In this document: positions 44,038 through 53,393 of the stretch, piece after piece
How positions within the stretch are numbered: the stretch's first letter is position 1
How the letters are laid out: every line of letters starts with the position of its first letter
Origin: Paraburkholderia edwinii
GTDB taxonomy: Bacteria > Pseudomonadota > Gammaproteobacteria > Burkholderiales > Burkholderiaceae
Assembly (NCBI RefSeq): GCF_019428685.1
Contig: NZ_CP080096.1
Coordinates: forward strand, 1,550,001-1,614,000
Length of the DNA: 64,000 nucleotides
Direction: 5' to 3'
The notes under the pieces: generated by a model
Seen by the model: the letters and a program-made list of their open reading frames with translations, nothing else
Told to the model about the DNA's origin: nothing
Database searches by the model: none
Program-made: the position numbers and the translations under genes

Positions 44038-45384
44038 ATGGCGCAGTTTCAAAGCAGAGGGCATGACGCGGCGGCCGATAACAATCGCGCCGAGCGTGCA
44101 ACGGTTCCCGATCATGACACGGGCCTTGCCGCGTTCTATCGCCAGATGACGCCGCCCGAGCGGCGCGCATTCTGGACCTGCTTCTTTGGCTGGGGTCTCG
44201 ACGCGCTGGACTTCATGATCTATCCGCTGGTGATTGGCACGATCACGATGCTATGGCATGTCGAAGCCAGCATCGCGGGGCTTGCCGTCACTGTCACGCT
44301 GCTGACATCGGCTATCGGTGGATGGCTGGCCGGTTATCTTGCAGACCGGATCGGCCGCGTGCTGACGCTGCAGCTTACGGTTGGCTGGTTTTGTCTTTTC
44401 AGTTTGCTTTGCGCACTGGCGCAAAACTTCGACCAGTTGATGATCGCGCGCGGCCTGCTCGGTTTCGGCTTTGGCGGCGAATGGGCGGCCGGCGCAGTGC
44501 TGATCGGCGAAACGATTCGTCCCGCGTATCGTGGCCGCGCGGTCGGTTCGGTGCAGTCCGCATGGGGCGTAGGCTGGGGCGCGGCCGCGTTGTTGCAGGC
44601 GGTCATGTTTTTGCTGCTTCCGCCGCATCTCGCATGGCGCGCGATGTTTGCCGCAGGCGCCGTGCCTGCCGTGATGCTGCTATTCGCGCGACGTTATGTG
44701 CAGGAACCGCGCATCGCCAGGCGGGCGCGCGGCGACGAAAGCATGGTCGCGGCGCCAGCAGCGAAAAGCGCTAAGGCGCCTTCGTTATTCGAAATCTTCA
44801 CCGGGCCGCAACTGCGCACCACGGTTCTCGGAGCGATCTTCGTGATGGGCTGCCAGGGCGGTTATTACGCGATTTCGACGTGGATCCCGACGTTTCTGAA
44901 AACCGAGCGCCATTTGAGCGTGATCAATTCGACCGGCTATCTGGGCTTTCTGATTGCGGGCAGCATCGCCGGATATCTGACCGGTGCGTGGATTTCCGAC
45001 CGCTATGGGCGCAAGACATTGTTCGTGTCGTTTGCGATTATCGCGATCGTTTCGGTGCTCGCCTATACGCAGCTCGCGATCGGCAACAGCGTCATGCTGT
45101 GGCTCGGCTTTCCGCTCGGCTTCTTCGGCAGCGGTTATCTCGCCGGCGTCGGGCCGTTTCTCACTGAAATTTATCCGACGCGTTTGCGCGGCTCGGGGCA
45201 GGGGTTTTGCTATAACTTCGGCCGCGGCATGGGGGCGATTTTTCCGACGCTCGTCGGTGTGTTCGCGAAGCACTTTGGGCTTTCGACCGCGATTGCGATC
45301 TTCGCGGTGTTCGCTTATGCGTTGATGCTCGCGAGCATTGTGTTCCTGCCCGAAACGCGCGGTATCAAACTGGAGGATATCTGA
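44038..45384 (+). CDS. MFS transporter, aromatic or organic acid type
   Basis: 448 residues, twelve helices. FFGWGLDALDFMIYPLVIG and GYLADRIGRVLTLQL, then GFGFGGEWAAGAVL and the second-half SDRYGRKTLF, place it in the metabolite:H+ or AAHS-type group. The last residues lead into the amidohydrolase, whose GTG begins directly at 45385. ATG 44038 with AAGGAG upstream. The transporter and hydrolase form an operon, probably for uptake and opening of a lactone or similar compound. Confidence 0.88.
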   Translation: MAQFQSRGHDAAADNNRAERATVPDHDTGLAAFYRQMTPPERRAFWTCFFGWGLDALDFMIYPLVIGTITMLWHVEASIAGLAVTVTLLTSAIGGWLAGYLADRIGRVLTLQLTVGWFCLFSLLCALAQNFDQLMIARGLLGFGFGGEWAAGAVLIGETIRPAYRGRAVGSVQSAWGVGWGAAALLQAVMFLLLPPHLAWRAMFAAGAVPAVMLLFARRYVQEPRIARRARGDESMVAAPAAKSAKAPSLFEIFTGPQLRTTVLGAIFVMGCQGGYYAISTWIPTFLKTERHLSVINSTGYLGFLIAGSIAGYLTGAWISDRYGRKTLFVSFAIIAIVSVLAYTQLAIGNSVMLWLGFPLGFFGSGYLAGVGPFLTEIYPTRLRGSGQGFCYNFGRGMGAIFPTLVGVFAKHFGLSTAIAIFAVFAYALMLASIVFLPETRGIKLEDI

Positions 45385-46278
45385 GTGACTGTAGCCGAAC
45401 CTGCCAGCCGCGCGCCGTTGTGCCCGGCGCCGCCTGCGCAGCAGAGCGGACCGACCGCTTTCACGATGCCTGCAAACGCGGTGGATACGCATGCGCATGT
45501 GATCGGCGAGCCGCCGCGCTACCCGTGGATGCGTGATCGTGCCTACACGCCGCCGCCTGCACCGGAAGAAGCGTATTTGCGCATGCTCGATGAAACCGGG
45601 TCGACTTATGGCGTGCTGGTTCAGGTTAGCGTGCACGGTCAGGACAACACGCTGATGCTCGATACATTGCGTGCGAATCGCGCGCGGCTAAAGGGTGTGG
45701 TCGTACCCACGCTCGGACTCGCGGACGCCGATTATCAGGCGATGGTCGACGCCGGCGCGGTCGGCATGCGGATTAACGTGCTGTTCGGTGGTGGCGGTAT
45801 TTCGTTCGCGCAGCTCGACGAATACGATGCGCTTGCCTGCGATTGGGGCTGGCACATCCAGTTTTTGCTGGACGCTCGCGATCTGACCGAACTCGGGCCG
45901 CGGCTTGCAAAACTGCGATCGCCCATCGTAGTCGACCATATGGGGCATTTGCCGGCGTCGACCGGTGCGGGGTCCGATGGATTTCAGCGGCTCGTTGGAC
46001 TTGTGCGCGATGGCGCATGGGTCAAGCTATCGGGCGCGTACCGCCTAAGCGGAGACGAACCGCCGTATCACGACACGATCGCGTATGCACAGGCGCTCGC
46101 CGACGCCGCGCCGACGCGTTGCGTGTGGGGATCGGACTGGCCGCACGTCGCGCAGTGGAACACGATGCCGACAGTCAGCCAGTTGCTCGATACGTTAGCG
46201 CTATGGGTGCCTGACGCGACGCTGCGCAATCAGATACTCACCACCAACGCGCACACGCTATACGGTTTCAGGCCGTAG
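45385..46278 (+). CDS. Amidohydrolase, 2-pyrone-4,6-dicarboxylate-hydrolase-like
   Basis: 297 residues. VDTHAHVIGEP gives the metal-binding HxH; VVDHMGHLP and GSDWPHV near the end match the LigI/PDC-hydrolase branch of the amidohydrolase superfamily. It likely hydrolyses a lactone. The GTG 45385 starts at the base after the MFS stop, with GGAGG upstream, so the two are co-translated. Confidence 0.86.
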   Translation: MTVAEPASRAPLCPAPPAQQSGPTAFTMPANAVDTHAHVIGEPPRYPWMRDRAYTPPPAPEEAYLRMLDETGSTYGVLVQVSVHGQDNTLMLDTLRANRARLKGVVVPTLGLADADYQAMVDAGAVGMRINVLFGGGGISFAQLDEYDALACDWGWHIQFLLDARDLTELGPRLAKLRSPIVVDHMGHLPASTGAGSDGFQRLVGLVRDGAWVKLSGAYRLSGDEPPYHDTIAYAQALADAAPTRCVWGSDWPHVAQWNTMPTVSQLLDTLALWVPDATLRNQILTTNAHTLYGFRP

Positions 46279-46299
46279 CGGCGCTATCCAACTTTTTCC

Positions 46300-46581
46300 T
46301 TACTGAGCAGTGGCCGTTACCGTATCGATGGCGGGGACCTTCGTCAACACGGTAGCCGGCAGATGCTGCGCCTGTTCCTTCGATACTGCGCCGGCGAATT
46401 TCCATCCTGCAGGCAGCTTCACGAACGTGTAGCCCGTGGGCTGATCGACGAATACCGCATAGGTGGGCGCGGAGTCGTGCGACGCTGCCGGCGCGGCAGT
46501 TTGCGCGTGTGTTTGCGCGTGTGAAGCGAGCGGGCTCGCCATGAGCAAGGCGGTAGCGAGTGCGGAAAGGGTGGCTTTCAT
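46300..46581 (-). CDS. Small secreted protein of unknown function
   Basis: 93 residues. The signal peptide (ALLMASPLASHA, cut around residue 22) is clear. The mature part is rich in Ala, Thr and Gln, then has PTYAVFVDQPTGYTFVKLPAGWKFAGAV. I do not know the family. It is divergent from the TetR gene at 46773 and both share a possible operator at 46730-46747, so TetR may control it. ATG 46581. Confidence 0.68.
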   Translation of the reverse strand: MKATLSALATALLMASPLASHAQTHAQTAAPAASHDSAPTYAVFVDQPTGYTFVKLPAGWKFAGAVSKEQAQHLPATVLTKVPAIDTVTATAQ

Positions 46582-46729
46582 CTTGAGATTCCTGTAACTG
46601 AAAAGGCCCGCTTCGCAGATGGATGGCGAGAGCCATCTAATAAGGATTCGAATCAGGCCAATTATTTATGTAACGGTCGGCACAGATTTGACCACTCCCG
46701 CTGACCGATGTCCAGTTATTTCTGTTAAG

Positions 46730-46747
46730 ATCGATACATAAATCGAT
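46730..46747. promoter_or_regulatory. TetR operator candidate
   Basis: ATCGAT (46730-46735) and ATCGAT (46742-46747) form a dyad with a 6-base spacer, 25 bases before the TetR start and between the divergent genes. Confidence 0.5.
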
Positions 46748-46772
46748 GAGAAACCCGAACAGGAGACCTGAC

Positions 46773-47411
46773 ATGGCCGGTACAGGTACGCACCCGCACC
46801 GCGAAGCGAGGCCGCGCGGCAGGCCGCGCGAATTCGACCGCCGCGCGGCGCTGCGCCGTGCGATGGAAGTGTTTTGGGTCAGGGGGTTCGACGCGTGTTC
46901 GATCAGCGACCTTGGCGACGCAATGGGCATCAACTCGCCGAGTCTCTATGCCGCGTTCGGCAGCAAGGAAGCGCTGTTTCGTGAAGCGGTCGAGCTTTAC
47001 GTGGACGGTGAAGGCGGCGCCGCGGTGCGGCAACTGCTTGCGCACGAAGCGGTCCGCGACGGCGTGCGCGCGATGTTGCGCACGAGCGCCGAGCTCTTTG
47101 CGGGCACACGGCCCGCGAAGGGCTGCATGATTTTTCTCGGTGGCATGAGCGTCGGCGCCGAGCATGAAGACTTGCGCGCCTTTCTGCGCACGCTAAGACG
47201 CAAAGCGGCGACAACCATCGCCGAACGTTTTGCGCATGCAAAAAGCACGGGAGAACTTGCCGCGAGCGCCGACCCGAAGGCGCTCGCGAGCCTGTGCATT
47301 ACGGTGTTCGCGGGCCTGTCGGTCGAGGCCGTGGATGGCGTGCGCCGCGCGGTGCTGTTCGATGCAATCGATCAGTTTGTCGACGGATTGCCTTGGCGTA
47401 AGCGTATCTGA
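46773..47411 (+). CDS. TetR-family repressor
   Basis: 212 residues. RGRPREFDRRAALRRAMEVFWVRG and SISDLGDAMGINSPSLYAAFGSKEALFREAVELY give the helix-turn-helix. The C-terminal domain, ending near DQFVDGLPW, is the AefR/YxaF type. ATG 46773 with AGGAG seven bases upstream. Likely targets: the secreted-protein gene at 46300 and perhaps the SDR at 47471. Confidence 0.88.
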   Translation: MAGTGTHPHREARPRGRPREFDRRAALRRAMEVFWVRGFDACSISDLGDAMGINSPSLYAAFGSKEALFREAVELYVDGEGGAAVRQLLAHEAVRDGVRAMLRTSAELFAGTRPAKGCMIFLGGMSVGAEHEDLRAFLRTLRRKAATTIAERFAHAKSTGELAASADPKALASLCITVFAGLSVEAVDGVRRAVLFDAIDQFVDGLPWRKRI

Positions 47412-47470
47412 ATCGTGCGGCGCAGCGGTCGCGAGGAGGCGAAGATGCTGCGACGGGCCTTGAGCTCCGC

Positions 47471-48211
47471 TTACGCAAACCCGCCGTTGGCCCGCAGAAT
47501 CTGTCCGTTGATCCACGCGCCGTCCGGGCCGGCGAGAAACGACACGGCGCCTGCGATGTCTTCAGGTGTGCCGAGGCGCTCGAGCGGCGAGAGGTCGGCC
47601 AGCGCCTTGATCTGCTGCTCGTTCTTGCCCTTCAGAAAAAGATCGGTGCCGGTCGGGCCGGGCGCGACGCAATTGACGGTAATGCCGCGTCCGCGCATTT
47701 CATTGGCGAGTACACGCACCAGCCCTTCAACGCCGGACTTCGAGGCAATGTAAGCCCCGTAATTCGGAAACGACTTGGCGAGCACGCTGCTCGAGATCGC
47801 GATAATGCGCCCGCCATTGCCAAGCGCGTTGGCGGCGGCCGAAAACATCAGATAGCTGCCGCGCAGATTCGTCGCGATCACGCGGTCGAACGTTTCGACG
47901 TCGCCGGCGGCGATAGGGCCGAGCGGCATAATGCCGGCGCTATTTACCACGACATCGACGCGTCCGAATGTTTCATGCGTGGCGGCAAAAAGACGCGCGA
48001 CGTCATCGCTTTTCGCGACGTCGGTTTTTATCGCAATTGCACGGCGTTCGAGTTTCTTCACATCTGAAACAAGCGCGTCGGCCGCGGCGGAATGGCCTGA
48101 ATACGTGACGGCGATGTCGAAGCCGTCACGCGCGAGACGCGCGGCGATCGCGCCGCCGATGCCGCCCGATGCGCCCGTCACAATGGCTACACGATTGGAA
48201 GTTTCGGCCAT
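47471..48211 (-). CDS. Short-chain dehydrogenase/reductase
   Basis: 246 residues. TGASGGIGGAIAARL, VNSAGIMPLG and SSSVLAKSFPNYGAYIASK give the cofactor and catalytic (Ser, Tyr, Lys) motifs. Gly-rich at the start and a 3-oxoacyl-ACP reductase-like core; the substrate is unknown. ATG 48211 with GGAG upstream. It is convergent with the TetR gene at 46773; the aromatic-compound reductases of this type are often TetR-controlled. Confidence 0.88.
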   Translation of the reverse strand: MAETSNRVAIVTGASGGIGGAIAARLARDGFDIAVTYSGHSAAADALVSDVKKLERRAIAIKTDVAKSDDVARLFAATHETFGRVDVVVNSAGIMPLGPIAAGDVETFDRVIATNLRGSYLMFSAAANALGNGGRIIAISSSVLAKSFPNYGAYIASKSGVEGLVRVLANEMRGRGITVNCVAPGPTGTDLFLKGKNEQQIKALADLSPLERLGTPEDIAGAVSFLAGPDGAWINGQILRANGGFA

Positions 48212-48325
48212 CTGAATTCTCCTTTGCTTTGGCACATTGCTGGAAGGGTTCGTTTGATTTTAGTCATCCTGTGCAAAGCGTGTGACGGGCGTGAGGCAAG
48301 GCAGAGCCTGCAAGGCGTGAATCAG

Positions 48326-49111
48326 TTACGCGGTCCGCGCGGCAAGTCGCACGAGCAGGTCGGTAAGCAAATCCGGATCCAGCACCATGGCGTCGTGGCC
48401 GGACGCGAGCTCTTCCCAATGCCAGCCGTCGAGCGAACGGACCCACTCGCGGACCGGCTCGAGTACTTCGTACGACGGTTTCGCGCAATGCACATAGGTG
48501 CGAGGCAAACCGTTGCCGATGGGGTGACGCAGTTGAAGCGGCGTGCAATACGTGGCGAGCGGATGCGGCGTCATCCGGCGGAGGACCCACGCGGCGTGCG
48601 GGTGATCGTCGGGTATGCCCATCGCGCTGAGGCTCGGCAGCGGCATTTCGAGCGGCCGGCCGCTTGCCTTGATCTTCTCCAACCGTTCTTCGACGATAGG
48701 GCGCGGCAGAATATCCATCGCCGTCTTGCCGCTTTCAACAAGCAGGCTGTCGAGAAATACGAGCGAGCGGATCGCGCTCGCGCGGCGGTCGGCAACACCG
48801 GCGGCAACGAGTCCGCCGTAGCTGTGGCCGACCAGCACGACGTCTTCCAGTTCTTCCGCTTCGAGCAGGTTTTCGATGTCGGTGATCGGCACGTCGAGCG
48901 AGGTCACGGCGCTTAGCAGATGGTGGTGTTCGGCGTGGCCCGTCAGCGTCGGTGTAAAAACGCGATGTCCTTGCGCGCGTAGCGCGTCGGCCACGAAACG
49001 CCAGCACCAGCCGCCATGGGATGCGCCGTGGATCAGCACAAATGTGTGGCTGTGCGCGGGATCGCGCTGGGTGCCGGATGGCGTGCGGGACGGCGAAAGC
49101 TCGTTGCTCAT
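48326..49111 (-). CDS. Alpha/beta hydrolase, plant-esterase-like family
   Basis: 261 residues. FVLIHGASHGGWCWRFVADALR begins the fold, GHSYGGLVA carries the nucleophile Ser, and GHDAMVLDP has the catalytic His. This matches the methylesterase / hydroxynitrile lyase-type branch. The substrate is likely a small ester or an acyl compound. ATG 49111 with GGAG upstream; the frame continues to 49213 without support. It is divergent from the SDR gene at 49356. Confidence 0.85.
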   Translation of the reverse strand: MSNELSPSRTPSGTQRDPAHSHTFVLIHGASHGGWCWRFVADALRAQGHRVFTPTLTGHAEHHHLLSAVTSLDVPITDIENLLEAEELEDVVLVGHSYGGLVAAGVADRRASAIRSLVFLDSLLVESGKTAMDILPRPIVEERLEKIKASGRPLEMPLPSLSAMGIPDDHPHAAWVLRRMTPHPLATYCTPLQLRHPIGNGLPRTYVHCAKPSYEVLEPVREWVRSLDGWHWEELASGHDAMVLDPDLLTDLLVRLAARTA

Positions 49112-49355
49112 CTTGTGTCTCCGTTCTTCGGCAGTTGTTATGGCGGACGGGAGGCTATCGCTACGCTGCTTCTGTCGCTGCAACTCGCGGATGCCGCTTC
49201 TTATAGTAGACACTGCAGCGGGAACTGCGATAGAGGCAGCGTGCGCGCTTCACTACGCGACCAGCTTGCCCGGCGTTATGATGCTTCGTCGGTTGCCCGC
49301 GCGCGCCATCGGATCAATCTCGCACCACAGCGTTTTGCCACAGGAGGTCACGCTC

Positions 49356-50057
49356 ATGAACAATCTGCAAGGAACCGTCGTCGCTGTGACGGGCGCATTC
49401 GGCGCGCTCGGCCTCGTTACCGCGCGTGTATTGGCAGAGCGTGGCGCGCAAGTCGCGCTGATCGGCCGCGGTGCCGCGCCGGACGCATTACCGGTCGAAC
49501 TCGCGCAGGCGTGTGTCGTCGATCACGTCGACCTGATCGATCCGCAAGCAGCGGAAGTTGCGGTTGCAACGATCGTTGGTCGCTTCGGTGCGCTCGACGC
49601 GCTTGTGAATGTCGCCGGCGGATTCCGCTGGGAGACGATTGCCGACGGCAGCGCGGATAGCTGGGACCAAATGTTCGACGTGAATGTGAAGACGGCGCTC
49701 AATGCATCGAAGGCGGTGCTTGCCCATGTGAGCGCCCGGGGCGCCGGCCGCATCGTCAATATCGGTGCAATGGCAGCGCTCAAGGCCGGTACGGGCATGG
49801 GCGCATACACGGCATCGAAATCGGCGGTGATGCGGCTGACCGAGGCGCTCGCCGACGAATTGAAGGACAAGGGCGTAACCGTTAACGCGATCCTGCCGTC
49901 GATAATCGACACGCCGCAGAACCGCGCCGATATGCCCAAAGCCGATTTCGCGCGGTGGGTGACGCCTGAGCAGATCGCCGGAGTGATCGCTTTTCTGTTA
50001 TCGCAGGACGCGCAGTGCATTACGGGAGCGCTGGTTCCGGTAGCCGGGCGCGTTTGA
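49356..50057 (+). CDS. Short-chain dehydrogenase/reductase
   Basis: 233 residues. VVAVTGAFGALGLVTARVLAERG and VNVAGGFRWETI, with YTASKSAVMRL, give the fold and the catalytic Tyr/Lys. The Ser usually found before this is Ala in NIGAMAALKAG, so the catalytic Ser may be missing. ATG 49356 with AGGAGG upstream. It lies just before the ABC transporter operon but 250 bases away; it is not clearly part of it. Confidence 0.87.
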   Translation: MNNLQGTVVAVTGAFGALGLVTARVLAERGAQVALIGRGAAPDALPVELAQACVVDHVDLIDPQAAEVAVATIVGRFGALDALVNVAGGFRWETIADGSADSWDQMFDVNVKTALNASKAVLAHVSARGAGRIVNIGAMAALKAGTGMGAYTASKSAVMRLTEALADELKDKGVTVNAILPSIIDTPQNRADMPKADFARWVTPEQIAGVIAFLLSQDAQCITGALVPVAGRV

Positions 50058-50191
50058 TCGCACGCAGGGTGCAACGCCCTGCGATTGCTGTTTTCCTCAC
50101 ACCGCTTTCGGTCTTTCTTTGACCGCCAGTCTCCGCGTTTTCCCGGTTGCGCGGAATTTATGTCCATGAAACACTCGCTGCCATCTGTTGT

Positions 50192-50217
50192 ATCGGATTC
50201 GATTCCGATATATCGGA
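50192..50217. promoter_or_regulatory. Overlapping palindromes upstream of the amino-acid ABC operon
   Basis: ATCGGATTCGATTCCGAT (50192-50209) is nearly symmetric, and TCCGATATATCGGA (50204-50217) is a perfect 14-base palindrome that overlaps it. Both lie 92-118 bases before the ABC start at 50310. IclR-type proteins bind such sites, and the operon ends in an IclR gene. Confidence 0.5.
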
Positions 50218-50309
50218 CAGCTACGTCAAACACACGTCCGGCGTGGGCGCACCAGCAGGCACAGCGCAGCATCGTTGAACATTTCCATCTTCCGATCGGG
50301 ACGCCAACA

Positions 50310-51146
50310 ATGAGACTCGCCAAAGCAAGCGCAAAACTCTTCTGCCTGTCCGCCGTTGCTGCATTGCTGGCGCTTAGCGCCTGCACGAAAGTCGACACCC
50401 CCGCGCAAAGCGCGAGCGCGGGCGACTCCACGCTCAAACAGGTTCTGCAGCGCGGCTCATTGCGCGTCGGCGATTGCCTGAGCTTTGCGCCGTTTGGCTT
50501 CTACGATCAGGCTGGCGCGCCCGACGGCTATGATGTCGATCTCGCGAAAGAGCTCGCGAAACAGATGGGCGTAAAGCTCGAAATGGTCAATACGACGAGC
50601 GCGAACCGCATTCCGAATCTGCAGACCAGCAAGGTCGATGTGGTGTTCTGCAACTTCACGCGCAACCTCGAGCGCGCGAAGGAAATCTCGTTCACCCATC
50701 CGTATGTGGTCGCAAGCGAAGCGCTACTCGTGAAGAAGAGCAGCGGCATCAAGTCGATCAAGGACATGTCGAACCGCACGATCGCCACCGTCAAGGGCTC
50801 GACGAACGGCGACGAAGTGCGCTCGCTGAACATGCAGGTCAAGATTCAGGAGTACGACAGCTCGCAGGCTGCAATTCTTGCCGTCAAACAGGGCCAGGCC
50901 GACGCGATGATCGAGGATAACAACTTCCTCGCGTATCAGGCAAAGCTCGACCCCGAACTGACCGTGACCGACGAAGCGCTCGTGCCGCTGGAATACAACG
51001 GCTTCGGCGTCAAGCAGGGCGATCAGGTGTGGCTCGATTACCTGAACCTGTTCCTGTTCCAGATCAATGCGTCGAAGCTGAACCAGCAGCTGTACAAGAA
51101 GTGGTTCGGTGTCGACCCGCGCTATCCGTTGAATCCGCAGTTCTAG
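50310..51146 (+). CDS. Polar amino-acid ABC transporter, substrate-binding lipoprotein
   Basis: 278 residues. The lipobox is LSAC after a signal peptide. STLKQVLQRGSLRVGDC and PDGYDVDLAKELAKQMGV are the solute-binding family 3 signature of amino-acid receptors. The ATG 50310 is chosen because of the signal; an in-frame extension to 50160 has no support. First gene of a five-gene operon with two permeases, an ATPase and an IclR regulator. Ligand unknown. Confidence 0.88.
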   Translation: MRLAKASAKLFCLSAVAALLALSACTKVDTPAQSASAGDSTLKQVLQRGSLRVGDCLSFAPFGFYDQAGAPDGYDVDLAKELAKQMGVKLEMVNTTSANRIPNLQTSKVDVVFCNFTRNLERAKEISFTHPYVVASEALLVKKSSGIKSIKDMSNRTIATVKGSTNGDEVRSLNMQVKIQEYDSSQAAILAVKQGQADAMIEDNNFLAYQAKLDPELTVTDEALVPLEYNGFGVKQGDQVWLDYLNLFLFQINASKLNQQLYKKWFGVDPRYPLNPQF

Positions 51147-51224
51147 GCCGGACCGCGTCGCATCGCACTGCGCTGCCTTGCACCGGGTTGTATCGCGCGG
51201 ACTGAGTCGGCGCACGGAGAAGTA

Positions 51225-51941
51225 ATGAGCTACCAATGGATAACCCTCGCCGGTTACGCGAACGATTTCCTTCGCGCGGCGTGGCTGACGCTGCAGGTCA
51301 CGCTGCTCGCATTTGCGCTTTCGATGGCGCTCGGCCTCCTGACCGCGCTTGCGGGTTCGTCGCGCGTCGCTGCGCTGCGCTGGATCGCGAGCATCTATAT
51401 CGAGGCGATCCGCAATACGCCGGTGCTGCTGCAAATTTTTATCGTGTTCTTCGGTTTGCCGACGCTCGGCATTACGCTCGATGCGTTCACGGCGGGCGTG
51501 ATCGCGCTTGGCGTCAATGTCGGTGCATATCTGGCTGAAGTGTTTCGCGCGGGCATTCAATCGGTGCCGCGCGGACAACTCGAAGCCGCATCGATTCTCG
51601 GCATGGAACGCGCGCAGATCTTTATCGACGTGGTGTTGCCGCAAGCGGCGCGCGCGGTCTATCCGGCGATTGTCAATAACCTGATCCAGCTGTTGCTCGG
51701 CACCTCGCTGCTGTCGGCGATCGCGTTGCCGGAGCTGAGCGGAACCGCGACCGTCATCAATTCGCGCACGCTGCTCTATGTCCAGACGTTCACCATTACG
51801 CTCATCATTTATCTGATTCTTAGCAACGCGCTTTCGTGGATTGCGGCGCAGATCGGTGCGCGCGTATTCCATCCGCCGCTCGAAATGAAGAAGCGTACGC
51901 GGCGGGCGTTTTTCCTTGCGCGCCAGGTGGACCGTACCTGA
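51225..51941 (+). CDS. Amino-acid ABC transporter permease 1
   Basis: 238 residues, five or six membrane helices. The HisM/GlnP-type EAA loop is visible: EAIRNTPVLLQIFIVFFGLP and AEVFRAGIQSVPRGQLEAASILGM. Co-oriented with its partners and 78 bases after the binding-protein stop. ATG 51225, with GGAG upstream. Ends with a charged tail that suggests a cytoplasmic end. Confidence 0.88.
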   Translation: MSYQWITLAGYANDFLRAAWLTLQVTLLAFALSMALGLLTALAGSSRVAALRWIASIYIEAIRNTPVLLQIFIVFFGLPTLGITLDAFTAGVIALGVNVGAYLAEVFRAGIQSVPRGQLEAASILGMERAQIFIDVVLPQAARAVYPAIVNNLIQLLLGTSLLSAIALPELSGTATVINSRTLLYVQTFTITLIIYLILSNALSWIAAQIGARVFHPPLEMKKRTRRAFFLARQVDRT

Positions 51942-51993
51942 TGAACGCCGCCTGAGCCATTGAGCGTCTAGACACGAGTGCAAGAGACCGGAC

Positions 51994-52641
51994 ATGTCGA
52001 GCGACCTCCTATTCAACAGTCTGTCGATCCTGCTGCAAGGGTTGTGGGCGACCTTGCTGCTATCGGTGGCGTCGATTATCGGCGGCACGCTGATCGGGCT
52101 TTTTGCCGCGGTATTGCGTACCTTCGGCCCGCCCGGCACGCGCTATATCGCGAAGCTCTATACCGAGCTGTTTCGCGGCTCGCCAGTACTGATCACCTTG
52201 CTTTTCATCTACTTCGGCGTGTCGTACTTCGGTTACGCGATCGACGTGTTCGCGGCCGGCGTGGTCGGCTTGAGCGTCTATCAAGGCGCTTATATCGCTG
52301 AGGTCTTTCGCTCCGGTATCGAGGCTGTGCCGAAAGGGCAGTGGGAAGTCTCGCAGATTCTCGGCCTGAGCAAACTGCAGACGTTCTTCTCAGTGGTGTT
52401 GCCGCAGACCGGCCGGATCGTGCTGCCGCCGCTAATCGGCCAGTATCTGTCGCTGATCAAGGATACGTCGATTGTCAGCATGATCGGTATGTCGGAACTG
52501 ATGCACGGCGGACAGGCGATTGTCGACCGCGTCGGCAAGCCGGTTGAAATTTATGGGCTGGTTGCCGTGCTGTATTTCATCGTGTGCTTTCCGCTGTCGC
52601 AGTGGGTGCGCCGTCATGATCGAAGAAGGAGCGTGCTGTAA
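51994..52641 (+). CDS. Amino-acid ABC transporter permease 2
   Basis: 215 residues. [23 protein letters not shown] and [24 protein letters not shown], the HisQ/HisM family EAA loop. It pairs with permease 1 as a heterodimer in the inner membrane. The ATG 51994 is 52 bases after the permease 1 stop; its own stop overlaps the ATPase start by one base. Confidence 0.88.
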   Translation: MSSDLLFNSLSILLQGLWATLLLSVASIIGGTLIGLFAAVLRTFGPPGTRYIAKLYTELFRGSPVLITLLFIYFGVSYFGYAIDVFAAGVVGLSVYQGAYIAEVFRSGIEAVPKGQWEVSQILGLSKLQTFFSVVLPQTGRIVLPPLIGQYLSLIKDTSIVSMIGMSELMHGGQAIVDRVGKPVEIYGLVAVLYFIVCFPLSQWVRRHDRRRSVL

Positions 52642-53393
52642 TGACCACGAATGCGCAGGGCAAGCCGCTGATCAATCTGTCCGGTGTCAGCAAGTCGTTC
52701 GGCGCCACGCAGGTGTTGCGCGATGTGAACCTCGATGTGCAACCCGGTGAAGTACTCGTGCTGATCGGTGCATCGGGTTCCGGCAAGAGCACAGTGCTGC
52801 GCATTATGAGCGGGCTCGAAACGGCGGATGCGGGCGAAGTATGGGTCAATAACGTGCCATTGCACGATGCGCGGCGCGCAAAGGAAATTCGCGGGCATGT
52901 CGGCATGGTGTTCCAGCAGTTCAATCTGTTTCCGCACAAGAGCGCGCTTGGCAATGTCACGCTTGCGCTGATCAAGGCGCGCAAGATGAGTGCGGCCGAT
53001 GCGCGCAAGCGCGCGATGGAAACACTTGATCGCGTCGGTCTTGCCGATCGCGCGGAACACTATCCGAGCCAGTTATCGGGCGGACAGCAGCAGCGCGTCG
53101 CGATCGCGCGCGCGCTTGCGGTCGAGCCGGGCATCATGTTTTTCGATGAAGCGACGTCGGCGTTAGATCCGGAACTCGTCGGCGAGGTAACGGAAGTCAT
53201 GCGTGGCCTCGCGCGCGACGGCATGACGATGGTGGTCGTTACGCATGAAATGGGTTTTGCACGCAAGACCGCGGACCGCGTGGTGTTTATGGATAAAGGC
53301 GTGATTGCGGAGCAGGGCGCGCCCGAACAGATTTTCGTGAACCCTGCGAACGAACGCACGCGCCAGTTCCTGCACAGAGTGCTCGACCATTGA
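52641..53393 (+). CDS. Amino-acid ABC transporter ATPase
   Basis: 250 residues. Walker [10 protein letters not shown], the signature LSGGQQQR, Walker [13 protein letters not shown] and the H-loop [10 protein letters not shown] are all intact. Closest in style to GlnQ/HisP. The ATG 52641 overlaps the permease stop by one base (TAATG), so the two are coupled. Its own stop overlaps the TTG start of the IclR gene by four bases. Confidence 0.92.
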   Translation: MTTNAQGKPLINLSGVSKSFGATQVLRDVNLDVQPGEVLVLIGASGSGKSTVLRIMSGLETADAGEVWVNNVPLHDARRAKEIRGHVGMVFQQFNLFPHKSALGNVTLALIKARKMSAADARKRAMETLDRVGLADRAEHYPSQLSGGQQQRVAIARALAVEPGIMFFDEATSALDPELVGEVTEVMRGLARDGMTMVVVTHEMGFARKTADRVVFMDKGVIAEQGAPEQIFVNPANERTRQFLHRVLDH

